From positions 124,001 through 188,000 of the forward strand of contig NZ_OBMO01000003.1 in assembly GCF_900217905.1 (NCBI RefSeq): a DNA stretch of 64,000 bases. The letters run 5' to 3'. Positions 28,192-39,180 of this stretch are shown here, one piece after another. Source of the DNA: Alloalcanivorax xenomutans. GTDB taxonomy: Bacteria > Pseudomonadota > Gammaproteobacteria > Pseudomonadales > Alcanivoracaceae. The first letter of the stretch is position 1. Each line of letters opens with the position of its first letter. The translations under genes were made by a program, and so were the position numbers. Under the pieces are notes generated by a model. The model was given only the letters and a program-made list of their open reading frames with translations, had not been told where the DNA came from and did no database searches.

Positions 28192-28836
28192 TCAGGAGGC
28201 GTCTTCCTGGGTCGGGGTGGATGAAGTGGATGTGTCTGGAGCACTCTCGGCCCGGGTGGCGGCTTTCTTACGGGTGGCCGCCTTTTTCTTTGCCGGCGTC
28301 TTTTTCACCGTGGTTTTTTTCTTGGCGGCGGCCTTCTTCCGGGGCGTGGCGGCTTTCTTCTTCACCGCGGCCTTTTTGGGTTTAGGTGCCGCTTTCGGCG
28401 TATCACCGCCAACGCGCTTTTCAATTTCCTTGGCACGCTTTTCCAGATCCTTCTGGTACTGACCGATGACTTTGGCCAGACTGTTGGCTTGCTTGGCGGT
28501 GGCCTTGAGCACTTTGACCTCGGTTTCCAGGAAACGCTTGCGGGCTTCCGATTCGTCCACCCGGGAGCGCGCCTCGTCCACTGCCTTGCGGGCGCGATCC
28601 AGTTGCCGCTTGACGGTGGCATTGGCTTTCTTCCGGTATTCCGCCTGCAGCTTCTCCAATCGATTGAGCGTATCACGGCGCCGCTCAACCTCCTGATTAA
28701 GCCGCTGGCGAGCCTTTTCCAGCTGTTTTTCCAGTTGCGCGATCTGTTTATCCCTTTCGTTATCGAAACGTTCCGCCAGCTTGCGGATCTGTGCCTGCAG
28801 ATCGTCAAGGCGGCTTCGTACTGTATTCGCGGCCAT
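28192..28836 (-). CDS. AlgP-like / histone H1-like basic protein
   Basis: The 214 residues have two parts. Residues 1-140 form a long charged coiled coil (LDDLQAQIRKLAERFDNERDKQ and similar). Residues about 145-200 are Lys/Ala/Pro-rich repeats (KKAA, KKKAAT, KTPAKKK) like the C-terminal tail of Pseudomonas AlgP (AlgR3) and eukaryotic histone H1. Such proteins are thought to bind DNA non-specifically. The tail ends in an acidic Ser/Thr-rich segment. Low-complexity tails evolve quickly, so one-to-one equivalence with AlgP is uncertain. Confidence 0.75.
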   Translation of the reverse strand: MAANTVRSRLDDLQAQIRKLAERFDNERDKQIAQLEKQLEKARQRLNQEVERRRDTLNRLEKLQAEYRKKANATVKRQLDRARKAVDEARSRVDESEARKRFLETEVKVLKATAKQANSLAKVIGQYQKDLEKRAKEIEKRVGGDTPKAAPKPKKAAVKKKAATPRKKAAAKKKTTVKKTPAKKKAATRKKAATRAESAPDTSTSSTPTQEDAS

Positions 28837-29041
28837 GGATGACTCCCTTTCCCCGGATGGATGTGTGTGAGGGCGTTGATCAGCACCGGGTTGGAATCCT
28901 CCGCGGTGCCACTGAAACTTTATGTCACATCCTGGAGCTGGACAACAGCGCAGCGCCGATGATTCACGTCATTCCGGCAATGCCATTGAGCTTTGCCGGG
29001 CCAGCGGAGATACTGCCCGCAGCATAACGGGATAAACGGAT

Positions 29042-29956
29042 ATGGCGATTTCCTTTGACGGCAAGCTGGTGGTGGCGATCAGTTCGCGGGCGCTGTTCGA
29101 TCTCAGCGACAGCCACAAGGTGTACGAAGAGGAAGGGCTGGACGCATTTCAGGAGTACCAGACCGCCCATGAGGACGACATCCTCAAGCCCGGTGACGCC
29201 TTTCCTCTGGTGACCAAACTGTTGGCGATCAATCAGTTGGAGCAGGGCCGCGATCGGGTGGAAGTGATTTTGTTGTCTCGCAACAGCTCGGATACCGGCT
29301 TGCGCGTATTCAATTCCATAGAGCATTACGGCCTCCCCATCACCCGGGCGGCTTTTGCCGGTGGGCAAAGTCCGCATCGTTATGTCTCGGCTTTTGGCGC
29401 CCACCTGTTCCTTTCCACCAGCCCGGATGACGTTCGTCAGGTGCTGGATGCCGGCTTCGCCGCCGCCAATATCCTTTCCGGCGGACCTCTGGAACAACAG
29501 GACGATCTCCTTCGTATCGCCTTCGATGGCGACGCGGTGTTGTTTTCCGACGAATCCGAGCGGGTTTTCCAGAGCGCCGGCCTGGAGGCGTTCGCGGAGA
29601 GCGAAAAGGCCGCTGCCTGGCAGCCCCTCAGCGACGGGCCGTTCAAGCCTTTTCTGGAGGCGCTGCATCAGATCCAGAAGGCCTTCCCAATGGAGCAATG
29701 CCCGATTCGCACCGCTCTGGTCACCGCGCGTTCGGCGCCGGCCCATGAAAGGGTCGTGCGTACCCTGCGGGCCTGGGGGATTCGCCTGGACGAAAGTCTG
29801 TTCCTGGGCGGACTGCCGAAAGGGCCGTTTCTACGCGCCTTCGGCGCCGATGTGTTTTTCGATGATCAACAGGGCCACTGCGAATCCGCCCGTGAGCATG
29901 TGGCCGCCGGCCATGTTCCGCATGGCATCGCCAATGCGCCGCCGGCGGATCCCTAA
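29042..29956 (+). CDS. 5'-nucleotidase (NT5C1 family)
   Basis: The 304 residues match the bacterial members of the cytosolic 5'-nucleotidase family related to eukaryotic NT5C1: N-terminal VVAISSRALFDL, AFAGGQSPHRYVSAFGAHLFLS, and the internal HAD-like AFDGDAVLFSDESE. These enzymes dephosphorylate nucleoside monophosphates. The gene is single, between the AlgP-like gene (divergent) and cysB. Substrate preference cannot be judged. Confidence 0.85.
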   Translation: MAISFDGKLVVAISSRALFDLSDSHKVYEEEGLDAFQEYQTAHEDDILKPGDAFPLVTKLLAINQLEQGRDRVEVILLSRNSSDTGLRVFNSIEHYGLPITRAAFAGGQSPHRYVSAFGAHLFLSTSPDDVRQVLDAGFAAANILSGGPLEQQDDLLRIAFDGDAVLFSDESERVFQSAGLEAFAESEKAAAWQPLSDGPFKPFLEALHQIQKAFPMEQCPIRTALVTARSAPAHERVVRTLRAWGIRLDESLFLGGLPKGPFLRAFGADVFFDDQQGHCESAREHVAAGHVPHGIANAPPADP

Positions 29957-30016
29957 GAGCCTGGGGGCCGGTTCACGCGCCTGGTGGAAAAAACGCCGCC
30001 CCCTATGCTTTCTCTG

Positions 30017-31041
<1,025 letters not shown>

Positions 31042-31206
31042 GCGCCGGTTCAGGGGCTCCGATCCCCGCCAGCGCGTTGCAAAGCGGCCAGGGCGCGGCT
31101 ACATTGTGCCGGCCCGGAGACGCCGGGTGGTGCCGGCCCGGAGCCGCCGGGACCGCCGTTCGCGGCCAACCACCGTCATCTTCATTCAACCCCAAGGGGG
31201 ATCAAC

Positions 31207-31824
31207 GTGGAATTGTTATGTCTTGATCTGGAAGGGGTGCTGATCCCCGAGATCTGGATCAACTTCGCCGAGCGCACCGGAATCGAGGAACTGCGGGCCA
31301 CCACCCGGGACATCCCCGATTACGACGAACTGATGCGAATGCGGCTGGGGCTGCTTGACCAGCACGGCTATGGTCTGCCGGATATCCAGGCGGTGATCGA
31401 CACCCTGGAACCGCTGGACGGCGCCCGGGCCTTCGTCGATTGGGCGCGGGAGCATTTCCAACTGATCATCCTTTCCGATACCTTTTACGAGTTTGCCTTG
31501 CCCCTGATGCGCAAGCTGGGTCAGCCGACGCTGTTCTGTCACCGTCTGGAAGTGGACGGTAACGGCCGCATCATCGACTACGTGCTGCGCCAGCAGGATC
31601 CCAAGCGAGCCTCGGTCAAGGCACTGCACAGCCTGAACTACCGGGTCATCGCCGCGGGTGACTCCTACAACGACACCACCATGCTGTCCGAGGCGGAGCA
31701 GGGCATTCTGTTTCACGCTCCGGACAATGTGATCGCGGAATTTCCTCAGTTCCCGGCGGTACACAGCTACGAGGACCTGAAGAAGGAAATCGTCAAGGCC
31801 AGTGAGCGGGATATTCCGCTGTAG
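31207..31824 (+). CDS. thrH: ThrH, phosphoserine phosphatase / homoserine phosphotransferase
   Basis: ThrH is a HAD enzyme of Pseudomonas that dephosphorylates phosphoserine and can move the phosphate to homoserine. The 205 residues are very close to it throughout: CLDLEGVLIPEIWI at the N-terminus (nucleophile Asp7), ATTRDIPDYD, LSDTFYEFA, and AAGDSYNDTTML. The start is GTG at 31207 behind AAGGGGG. A terminator follows. Confidence 0.96.
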   Translation: MELLCLDLEGVLIPEIWINFAERTGIEELRATTRDIPDYDELMRMRLGLLDQHGYGLPDIQAVIDTLEPLDGARAFVDWAREHFQLIILSDTFYEFALPLMRKLGQPTLFCHRLEVDGNGRIIDYVLRQQDPKRASVKALHSLNYRVIAAGDSYNDTTMLSEAEQGILFHAPDNVIAEFPQFPAVHSYEDLKKEIVKASERDIPL

Positions 31825-31860
31825 GCCGTGCTGACGGCACTTGCCTCGCCATGACACGGC

Positions 31861-31893
31861 GAAAAAAGCCCGACCAGCAAGTCGGGCTTTTTA
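31861..31893. terminator. Bidirectional rho-independent terminator between thrH and nhaB
   Basis: The hairpin AAAAGCCCGAC / GTCGGGCTTTT with a six-base loop (CAGCAA) has an A-run on the left and T-run on the right, so it can end transcription of both convergent genes. Confidence 0.9.
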
Positions 31894-31914
31894 GTGTGAG
31901 AGCGGGGGACGGCT

Positions 31915-33507
31915 TCAGTGTTGGGCGCCGGGCTCACTATCGGACAATTCCGCGGCGCTGTGATGTTCAATCCAGCCGTTCTGGTACATCCATTCGGTGG
32001 CGGGCTCCAGCGCCATCACCGTCATCAGCAAGCCGGTAAGACTCATGGTGATGGTGTAGGGCAGAGCCATCATAACCATGCGTCCGTAGGATAACCGCAC
32101 CAGCGGCGCGAGAGCCGAGGTAAGCAGGAACAGAAATGCGGCCTGACCGTTGGGCGTGGCCACGGAGGGGATATTGGTTCCGGTGTTGATGGCCACGGCC
32201 AGCAAATCAAAGGTGTCCCGATTGATCTCGTTGAGGCGCAGCGCCTGGGCCACCTCATCCACGTAGACTGTGGCCACGAAAACATTGTCGGAGACCGCTG
32301 ACAGCACACCATTGGCCACATAGAAGGCGGGACCCTGGATATGCTCATCCAGGGTCAGCACGTATTCGATCACCGGCGCGAACAACTGTTGGTCGGCAAT
32401 GACGGCCACTACCGCGAAGAACACCGTCAACAGGGCGGTGAACGGTAAGGCTTCCTCGAAGGCCTGTCCCAGCCGGTGCTCCTCGATAATGCCGCAGAAG
32501 GCGGTGGCGAGGATGATCACGCTGAGTCCCACCAGCCCCACCGAAGCCGCATGGGTCGCCAGTCCCACTACCAGCCAGACGGCTATCAGCCCCTGCACCA
32601 CCAGATTGACCTTGTCCCGGGTGGTGCGGCGCTGGTCCTGCTCAAGCGCGTGCTGACGCATGATGGAGCGCACCTTTTCAGGAATGTCCTCGCCATAGCC
32701 GAAGCTGCCACTGACCTCCAGAAACAGGCAGGTGAGCAGGCCGACCACCAGCACCGGCAGGCTGATCGGCGCCATGCGCAGGAAGAATTCACCAAACTCC
32801 CAGTCCGCGCGAGTGGCGATCAACAGATTCTGGGGTTCACCCACCAGGGTGCAGACACCGCCCAGGGCGGTCCCCACGGCGGCATGCATGAGCAGGCTGC
32901 GCAGGAAAGCCCGGAAGCGGCGCAAATCTTCCCGGTGCAAATCTTCCACGCTGGTGTCATCGCCATGGTCATGTTTCTGCTGGAACGTCTTGCCGGAGGC
33001 CACCTTGTGATAAATACCGTAGAAGCCGGTACAGACGGCGATGACCACGGCGGTCACGGTCAGCGCGTCGAGGAAGGCCGACAACAAAGCGGCGGCGAAG
33101 CAGAACAGCAGGCTCAGGCGTACCTTGGAGCGCACGCCGAGCAAAATCCGGGTAAAGGTGTAAAGCAGTAAATCCTTAAGGAAAAAGATGCCGGCCACCA
33201 TGAAAATCAACAGCAGCAGCACCTCCAGATTACCTTCCACCTTATGCAGCACCGTGGCGGGAGAGGCGAGTCCGATCAGCAGTGCCTCGATGGCCAGCAA
33301 GCCGCCTGGCTGCAGCGGATAACACTTCAGCGCCATGGCCAGTGTAAAGATGAACTCCGCCAGCAGTAACCAGCCGGCCGCTTCCGGCCCGAGCACCCAG
33401 GCCACCAGGGGGTTGATGAGCAAAAAGACGACAATGGTGTATTTGTACCAGGCGGGGGCTTGCCCCAGGAAATTCTGGCCGAGGGCACGGCCGATTCGGG
33501 CGGACAT
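31915..33507 (-). CDS. nhaB: Na+/H+ antiporter NhaB
   Basis: The 530 residues and about 12 hydrophobic segments fit NhaB, which exports sodium in exchange for protons. Diagnostic parts are the N-terminal [41 protein letters not shown], and the C-terminal [26 protein letters not shown] sodium antiporter suits a marine lifestyle, though many non-marine gammaproteobacteria also have one. Confidence 0.96.
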   Translation of the reverse strand: MSARIGRALGQNFLGQAPAWYKYTIVVFLLINPLVAWVLGPEAAGWLLLAEFIFTLAMALKCYPLQPGGLLAIEALLIGLASPATVLHKVEGNLEVLLLLIFMVAGIFFLKDLLLYTFTRILLGVRSKVRLSLLFCFAAALLSAFLDALTVTAVVIAVCTGFYGIYHKVASGKTFQQKHDHGDDTSVEDLHREDLRRFRAFLRSLLMHAAVGTALGGVCTLVGEPQNLLIATRADWEFGEFFLRMAPISLPVLVVGLLTCLFLEVSGSFGYGEDIPEKVRSIMRQHALEQDQRRTTRDKVNLVVQGLIAVWLVVGLATHAASVGLVGLSVIILATAFCGIIEEHRLGQAFEEALPFTALLTVFFAVVAVIADQQLFAPVIEYVLTLDEHIQGPAFYVANGVLSAVSDNVFVATVYVDEVAQALRLNEINRDTFDLLAVAINTGTNIPSVATPNGQAAFLFLLTSALAPLVRLSYGRMVMMALPYTITMSLTGLLMTVMALEPATEWMYQNGWIEHHSAAELSDSEPGAQH

Positions 33508-33803
33508 GACGACGTTTTCCTACAGATTTCGGATCGGATCGGATGGGCGCGGCAATCATAAGCAGTTCAATTCTCACGGTACAGTCAACTAAAGTGCCAT
33601 GGCGGGCCAAGGCGCGGATTTCCGCTGTGCCCTGGTTAACAATACGCAGACAAATCAGTTGTTTAGCCTCGAAAGTTGACGCACTGTTTAAGCAGTGACA
33701 AAGTGAAAATTATTTCGCTCTCGCTACGGAGCCCATGCTGGGTTGGGTTGCCCGCCAGGCCCGTGGCATCAAGACAAAACCAAAACAAGCGAGTGGGTTG
33801 CCC

Positions 33804-35468
33804 ATGGTCGCGATCACCAATACCACCTCCTTGACCTTTCTCAAGGAAGCCATCGACACCACCCTCGGCGAATCGGAATCCAGCCTGGAAGCCTTCGCCG
33901 AGAACCAGGCCGAGGGGGCGGCTCTGGAGCGGTGCATCGATGCCTTCCAGCAGTTGCGCGGCATCTGTCAGATGCTGGAGCTGGATGCCGCCACCGTGAT
34001 GGCGGAGGACATGGTGCTCACCGCCCGGGAGGTTCAGCGGCGCCCCGAGCCCCCCCTGATCCAGGCCCTGGGCAACGCCATCGTGTTGCTCGGCCACTAC
34101 CTGGAGTATGTTCAACTCAGCGGCAGTCCGCTGCCCGAGGTTCTGGTGGCCGGCATCAACGAATTGCGCCAGGCCGCCGGCCGCGCGCCGTTACCGGAAA
34201 GCCAGTTTTTCCAGGTGGACGAGAGCCTGCCGCGTACGCCACCGGGGTCGTCAGCCGATGTGGATGGTCTGGCCCGGCAAAGCCGCCGCCTGCGCCACAT
34301 GTACCAGGTGGGGCTGCTGGGCTTGCTGCGGGGGCAGGACCGGCGGACTCATCTGCGTCTGATGCTGCGGGCCATGGAGCGTATTGACCGGCTTGCCGGT
34401 GGCAAACGCTGGTGGTTGGCTCGGGCGGCACTGGAGTCCCTGCTGCACGACGATATGACGCTGACGGCGGCCCGGCGCGCCTTGTTGGCACGCTATGACC
34501 GACAGCTGAAGGCCCTGGTATACGACGGGGCCGGCGCTCTTGAGCGGGAGCCGCCGGCGGAGCTGCTGCGCGAATGTCTGTACCTCTCTGCTTTAGGCAG
34601 CGGAAAGGGCGACGCCGCCACCGAGGTGCGCTCCGCATTCGGGCTGCGGGAGCGCCCCGCCGACGCCGATCTGCAGCGTGAACTGGCATTGATGACCGGC
34701 TCCAAGGGCTCCGTGATCCGCTCCGTGGCCGGCGCCTTGAAAGAGGAAATCAACCAGATCAAGGACACCCTGGACATGGCCGCCCAGGGCGTGGCCGATA
34801 CCGACTATGGCGCCGTGGCCGAAGGTCTTGGACGCATCGCCAGCACCCTGGACATGATTGGCGAAAACGAAGCTGCTCAGGGGTTGCGGCGCCGTGCCGA
34901 GGATGTCGCCGGCTGGCGTCCCGGCGGCGAAGTGGACAGCGATGCCTTCCACGCCCTGGTGGACGACCTGCTCGCCGCGGAGAACACCATCGCCACTTTG
35001 GAGCGCAGTCTGGCACCCGCGGATGACGTTCGCCGCGAGGTCAACAACGATCGCATTTCCCGTTACCAGCTGGATGAGGCGCGCATGACGGTGGTGGGCG
35101 AGTGCCGGGCCGGCCTGGCGCTGGCAAAACGATCGTTGGCCTCCTATATGGAGCAACAGTGGGATACCATGCATCTCAGTAATCTTCCGGGCACTTTCGC
35201 TTCGGTGGTGGGAGGGCTGACCTTCCTCGATCTGGAGCGGGCCTGCGCCGTAACCAACGCCTGTCGGTGTTATATCGAGAAGGAGTTGATCGGTGGCAGC
35301 GAGGCACCCACGGTCACCGCCATGGAGACCCTGGCGGATGCCCTGACCGCCATCGATTACTATCTTGAGAGCATGGAAGAACAGAAACCGATCGGAGAAG
35401 GCGTTCTGGATGTGGCGGAGCAGGCCGTGGGTGCCCTTGGCTATCCCACAGGCGGAGCGACATCGTGA
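33804..35468 (+). CDS. fimL: FimL-like protein (ChpA N-terminus-like, no phosphotransfer His)
   Basis: FimL is a Pseudomonas protein resembling the N-terminal part of the ChpA kinase, and it promotes cAMP signalling and twitching motility. The ATG at 33804 (MVAITNTTSLTFLKEAI) gives 554 residues, close to FimL; the ATG at 33735 would add a leader of no family resemblance. The N-terminal module (LEAFAENQ...QQLRGICQMLELDAATVMAEDM) has the HPt-like helical pattern without the phosphorylated His motif. Overlap with nudC (GTGA) reproduces the fimL-nudC order of P. aeruginosa. About 300 bases upstream are gene-free, with no clear promoter. Confidence 0.85.
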   Translation: MVAITNTTSLTFLKEAIDTTLGESESSLEAFAENQAEGAALERCIDAFQQLRGICQMLELDAATVMAEDMVLTAREVQRRPEPPLIQALGNAIVLLGHYLEYVQLSGSPLPEVLVAGINELRQAAGRAPLPESQFFQVDESLPRTPPGSSADVDGLARQSRRLRHMYQVGLLGLLRGQDRRTHLRLMLRAMERIDRLAGGKRWWLARAALESLLHDDMTLTAARRALLARYDRQLKALVYDGAGALEREPPAELLRECLYLSALGSGKGDAATEVRSAFGLRERPADADLQRELALMTGSKGSVIRSVAGALKEEINQIKDTLDMAAQGVADTDYGAVAEGLGRIASTLDMIGENEAAQGLRRRAEDVAGWRPGGEVDSDAFHALVDDLLAAENTIATLERSLAPADDVRREVNNDRISRYQLDEARMTVVGECRAGLALAKRSLASYMEQQWDTMHLSNLPGTFASVVGGLTFLDLERACAVTNACRCYIEKELIGGSEAPTVTAMETLADALTAIDYYLESMEEQKPIGEGVLDVAEQAVGALGYPTGGATS

Positions 35469-36289
35469 ACCATTTCTTTTCCCTGGACCTGTCCTCGGCG
35501 GAGCCGAGAGACGCGGACGAAGCCTGGTGTTTCGTGGTCCAAGAACAAAACCTGTACATCGATTTCGCCCAGCAGCCCGGCGACCTGGGCATTCCCAGGC
35601 TGCCGGCCTTCCTGCTGCGCCAACACCCGAATTACCGCTACATCGGCGTACTGCACGGCCAGCCCTGTTACGTGTGCGATGAAGGCGAGCATGAACTGGC
35701 CGACCAGCGCCTGCACCCGACCCCGTTGCGGCAGATCATCGGCCAGTTGGATGACGACACTTTCACCATGGTGGCGCGGGCCCTGCAGGTAATGAGCTGG
35801 AGACACAACCACCGTTTCTGCAGCCGCTGCGGCTCACCCACCGTACCCCATGAACGTGAGCTGGCCATGATCTGCCCGGCTTGCGACTATCGCCAGTATC
35901 CTCGCATCACGCCCTGCGTCATCGCCCTGATCAGCGATGGCGAATACGCTTTGCTGGGCCGCTCCGCGCGCTTTCCATCGGGATTCTACTCCTGCCTCGC
36001 TGGATTCATGGAGGCCGGAGAAACCGCTGAGCAGGCGGTACGCCGGGAAGTCATGGAGGAAACCGGTATCCAGGTTGGCGATCTACGCTACGCGCGCAGC
36101 CAGTCCTGGCCCTTCCCGCACTCCCTGATGCTCGGCTTCCATGGCGATTATGCCGGCGGCGACATCGTCATCGATGACGATGAAATCGTTGATGCCGGCT
36201 GGTACCGCCACGACCAATTGCCGCGCACGCCACCACCGGGCAGCATTGCCCACACCCTGATTGAACAATGGCGCGCGCCTTACCGGTAG
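35465..36289 (+). CDS. nudC: NAD+/NADH pyrophosphatase NudC
   Basis: NudC hydrolyses NAD(H) and can remove NAD caps from RNA. The 274 residues contain the zinc ribbon (CSRCG...CPACD), the Nudix box GFMEAGETAEQAVRREVMEETGI-type (key Glu residues present) and the NADH-specific SQSWPFPHS motif. The start is GTG, overlapping the fimL stop by four bases. Confidence 0.96.
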   Translation: MNHFFSLDLSSAEPRDADEAWCFVVQEQNLYIDFAQQPGDLGIPRLPAFLLRQHPNYRYIGVLHGQPCYVCDEGEHELADQRLHPTPLRQIIGQLDDDTFTMVARALQVMSWRHNHRFCSRCGSPTVPHERELAMICPACDYRQYPRITPCVIALISDGEYALLGRSARFPSGFYSCLAGFMEAGETAEQAVRREVMEETGIQVGDLRYARSQSWPFPHSLMLGFHGDYAGGDIVIDDDEIVDAGWYRHDQLPRTPPPGSIAHTLIEQWRAPYR

Positions 36290-36325
36290 CGCCCTGACAC
36301 AGCCTTCCATGATGATGGAGTCCCG

Positions 36326-36973
36326 ATGAGCTTTTCGTTCGCCCCGCTTTTGATTATGGTCATTGGCTTGGTTCTGGTGCTGATCGGAGCCTGGATCCTG
36401 TTGCGTCAGAAGTGGCTGTGGCAATGGCTCAAGGGCACGTTCGGACTGCTGATGGTGGCCGGCGCCATCTATCTGGTACTGGTGGCGGTGAGTCTGTATA
36501 GCTACCACGAACTGAGCGCCGAATCACCGGTGGCCACCATCAGCTTCCGGGCCACCGATGACCAGGCTTACATCGCCACGGTCACTGGCCGCGATGGCCG
36601 CACCCGGGACTTCCGGCTGGCCGGCGATCAATGGCAACTGGACGCCAGAATCATCAAATGGAAGACCCCTTTCACTTTGCTGGGGCTGAAGCCGGCCTAT
36701 CAGTTGGATCGCCTCCAGGGGCGCTACTTCGCCCTGGAAGATGAGCGCTCACGGGAACGCACCGTGTATAGTCTCCATGATGAGCCGCCAGTGTTGGATG
36801 TCTGGCGCCAGGCCCGGGAGGGGTGGAGTTTTCTTGTCGATGCGCGCTATGGTAGCGCCGCCTATCTGCCAATGGCCGACGGGGCGATTTTTGAAGTAAC
36901 GGTTTCCCCCACTGGCCTGGTGGGCCGGCCTCTCAACGGCAGCGCGCAGCAAGCGGTCTCCGGCTGGCAATAG
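36326..36973 (+). CDS. Membrane protein of unknown function (two N-terminal TM segments)
   Basis: The 215 residues begin with two membrane helices (about 7-27 and 36-58), followed by a 155-residue domain predicted on the exported side, rich in beta-type alternation with several Trp and Asp. A similar gene follows nudC in pseudomonads as I recall, but its function is unknown to me. It starts 36 bases after nudC. Confidence 0.72.
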   Translation: MSFSFAPLLIMVIGLVLVLIGAWILLRQKWLWQWLKGTFGLLMVAGAIYLVLVAVSLYSYHELSAESPVATISFRATDDQAYIATVTGRDGRTRDFRLAGDQWQLDARIIKWKTPFTLLGLKPAYQLDRLQGRYFALEDERSRERTVYSLHDEPPVLDVWRQAREGWSFLVDARYGSAAYLPMADGAIFEVTVSPTGLVGRPLNGSAQQAVSGWQ

Positions 36974-37034
36974 GCGGCATTCGGCGCGAGCGGGGCAGGC
37001 GATTCAACCCATAAATACAGGTGAGCAAGACACG

Positions 37035-38090
37035 GTGATCATCGATTTAATTTCAGAATACGGCATGTTTCTCGCCAAAGTCGCCACCCTCGTGGTGGCG
37101 ATTTTGTTTGTGATCGGCGGGATCGCCACTGCCGCGGCGCGCAATCGCCAGCGTAGCGGCCGTGATGGCGAACTGCGCGTCAAATACCTCAATGAGGAGT
37201 TCGACGATCTGCGCGAGAGCATCATTGATGAAGTGTGGCCGGAGCAACGCCGCAAGGCCGAGGCCAAGAAAAAGCGCAAGGAAGAAAAGGCGCGGGCCAA
37301 GCAGCGCAAAAAAGCCGGCGGCGAGGACAAGGCACCACCGCGCCTGTTCGTGCTGGATTTCAATGGCGACCTTCAAGCCAGCGATGTGGAAACCCTGCGC
37401 CGGGAGATCAGTGCCATCCTGGAGGTGGCGGAGGCCGATGACGAAGTCTTGCTGCGGCTGGAAAGCCCTGGCGGGCTGGTGCACAGCTACGGGCTGGCCG
37501 CATCGCAACTGAAACGCCTGCGCGGACGCGGTTTGAAACTCACCGTGGCGGTGGACCAGGTGGCCGCCAGCGGCGGATATATGATGGCCTGTATTGGTGA
37601 CCGTATTCTCAGCGCTCCCTTCGCGGTAATCGGTTCCATCGGCGTGGTGGCGCAAATTCCCAATGTTCATCGCCTGCTGAAAAAACACGATGTGGATGTG
37701 GAATTGATGACCGCCGGCGAATACAAACGCACCCTGACCATGCTCGGCGAAAACACCGACAAGGCTCGCGCCAAGTTCCAGGAAGAGCTGGAGGAAACCC
37801 ATCAGCTGTTCAAGAGTTTTGTCCGCGAGCATCGCCGCGGCCTGGATATCGACGCCGTCGCCACCGGGGAACACTGGTTTGGCAGCCGGGCCAAGGAACT
37901 GGGGCTGGTGGACGACATCATGACCAGTGATGAATACTTGCAGGGGCGCAAGGCCCAGGTGGATATCTATCAGATCACCTGGGAAGAGAAGCGCAAGCTC
38001 GCCGACCGGCTGAGCCTGTCCCTGGCGGCCGCCGCCCGGCGCGTGGTGGACCGTTTCTGGCAGCGCGGCTCGCACCGGCCATTCCAGTAA
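37035..38090 (+). CDS. sohB: SohB-type signal-peptide-peptidase-like protease (S49)
   Basis: SohB is an inner-membrane serine protease of the SppA family. The 351 residues have an N-terminal membrane anchor (about 12-33), a very basic, Lys/Arg-rich linker (about 72-98), and the S49 core with nucleophile Ser in VAASGGYMMAC and general-base Lys in AGEYKRTLTM. The start is a GTG at 37035. The gene lies between a membrane protein and a quinone oxidoreductase on the same strand. Confidence 0.93.
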   Translation: MIIDLISEYGMFLAKVATLVVAILFVIGGIATAAARNRQRSGRDGELRVKYLNEEFDDLRESIIDEVWPEQRRKAEAKKKRKEEKARAKQRKKAGGEDKAPPRLFVLDFNGDLQASDVETLRREISAILEVAEADDEVLLRLESPGGLVHSYGLAASQLKRLRGRGLKLTVAVDQVAASGGYMMACIGDRILSAPFAVIGSIGVVAQIPNVHRLLKKHDVDVELMTAGEYKRTLTMLGENTDKARAKFQEELEETHQLFKSFVREHRRGLDIDAVATGEHWFGSRAKELGLVDDIMTSDEYLQGRKAQVDIYQITWEEKRKLADRLSLSLAAAARRVVDRFWQRGSHRPFQ

Positions 38091-38147
38091 CGCTCTTTCC
38101 AATAAAAAATGGCAATACCCGACGGACAACAGCAAACGGAGCTCGCA

Positions 38148-39140
38148 ATGACATTCACGGCCCTGATCACCGAAAACACCGACAATGGTTACCAAAGCCG
38201 GGTAGGGGAGCGCGAGCTGGGCGACCTGCCGGAAGGCGAGGTCCTGGTGAAGGTGGCCTGGTCTTCCCTGAATTACAAGGATGCGCTCAGCGCCAGCGGC
38301 AATAAGGGGGTTACCCGGCAGTATCCGCACACGCCGGGCATCGACGCCGTCGGTGTGGTGGAAGAAGCGGAGCAGGGCCCCTTCAGCCCCGGTGACGCGG
38401 TAATCTGCACCGGTTATGACCTGGGCATGAACACCGCTGGCGGTTATGGCGACTACATTCGCGTGCCGGCGGACTGGCTGGTGCCTTTGCCGGATGGCAT
38501 GGACCCGCGCTCCGCCATGGTGCTGGGCACCGCCGGGCTCACCGCCGCCTTGTGCGTGGAGGCCTTGCTGGATACCGGCCTGCAAGAGGACCAGGGCGAT
38601 GTTCTGGTTACCGGCGCCACCGGCGGTGTCGGCTGCGTGGCGGTCTCGATCCTGTCCCGGCTGGGATTCCGGGTGGTGGCCGTTACCGGTAAAAGTGATG
38701 CCCATGACTGGCTGAAAACCCTGGGAGCGGCGGACATCATCTCCCGCGAGGAAGCTCTGGCGGATGCCAATAAGCCGATGTTGAAGCCGCGCTGGGCCGG
38801 GGTGGTGGATTGTGTCGGCGGCGACATGCTGGTGAACGCGCTGAAAAGCCTGCAATACGGCGCCAGTGCCGCTTGCTGCGGCCTGGTGGGCTCACCGCAG
38901 CTCAATAATGCCACGGTGCTTCCGTTTATCCTGCGTGGCGTCAACCTGCTTGGCGTGGACAGCGTGGAACTGCCGCGCGAAGTGAAGCAGCAGATCTGGC
39001 AACTGCTGGCCTCGGACTGGACCCCGGATCTGGCCGCGCTGGAAGCGGCGGAAATCACCCGGGAACAACTGCCGGAATGGTTCGAGCGGATCCTCGCCGG
39101 CGGAGTGCGCGGCCGCGTGGTGGTCAAGGTCGGCGGCTGA
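38148..39140 (+). CDS. YhdH/AcuI family NADPH-dependent acrylyl-CoA reductase
   Basis: The ATG at 38148 (MTFTALITENTDNGY) has GGAG upstream; an earlier in-frame ATG is less likely. The 330 residues are a zinc-free medium-chain dehydrogenase: the motif SSLNYKDALS, the NADPH site GATGGVGCVAVSILS, and YDLGMNTAGGYGDYIRVP specific for YhdH/AcuI. AcuI reduces acryloyl-CoA and in marine bacteria protects against acrylate from DMSP breakdown; E. coli YhdH does the same. The physiological role here is inferred. Confidence 0.9.
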   Translation: MTFTALITENTDNGYQSRVGERELGDLPEGEVLVKVAWSSLNYKDALSASGNKGVTRQYPHTPGIDAVGVVEEAEQGPFSPGDAVICTGYDLGMNTAGGYGDYIRVPADWLVPLPDGMDPRSAMVLGTAGLTAALCVEALLDTGLQEDQGDVLVTGATGGVGCVAVSILSRLGFRVVAVTGKSDAHDWLKTLGAADIISREEALADANKPMLKPRWAGVVDCVGGDMLVNALKSLQYGASAACCGLVGSPQLNNATVLPFILRGVNLLGVDSVELPREVKQQIWQLLASDWTPDLAALEAAEITREQLPEWFERILAGGVRGRVVVKVGG

Positions 39141-39180
39141 TCCCGGCACCCTCCAACAGGCCGCGGATACGGGAGACACC

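Noticed and set aside
37053-38855. 600-codon minus-strand frame across sohB and the YhdH/AcuI gene
   Set aside because: Both plus-strand genes have complete catalytic motifs; the minus frame shows none.
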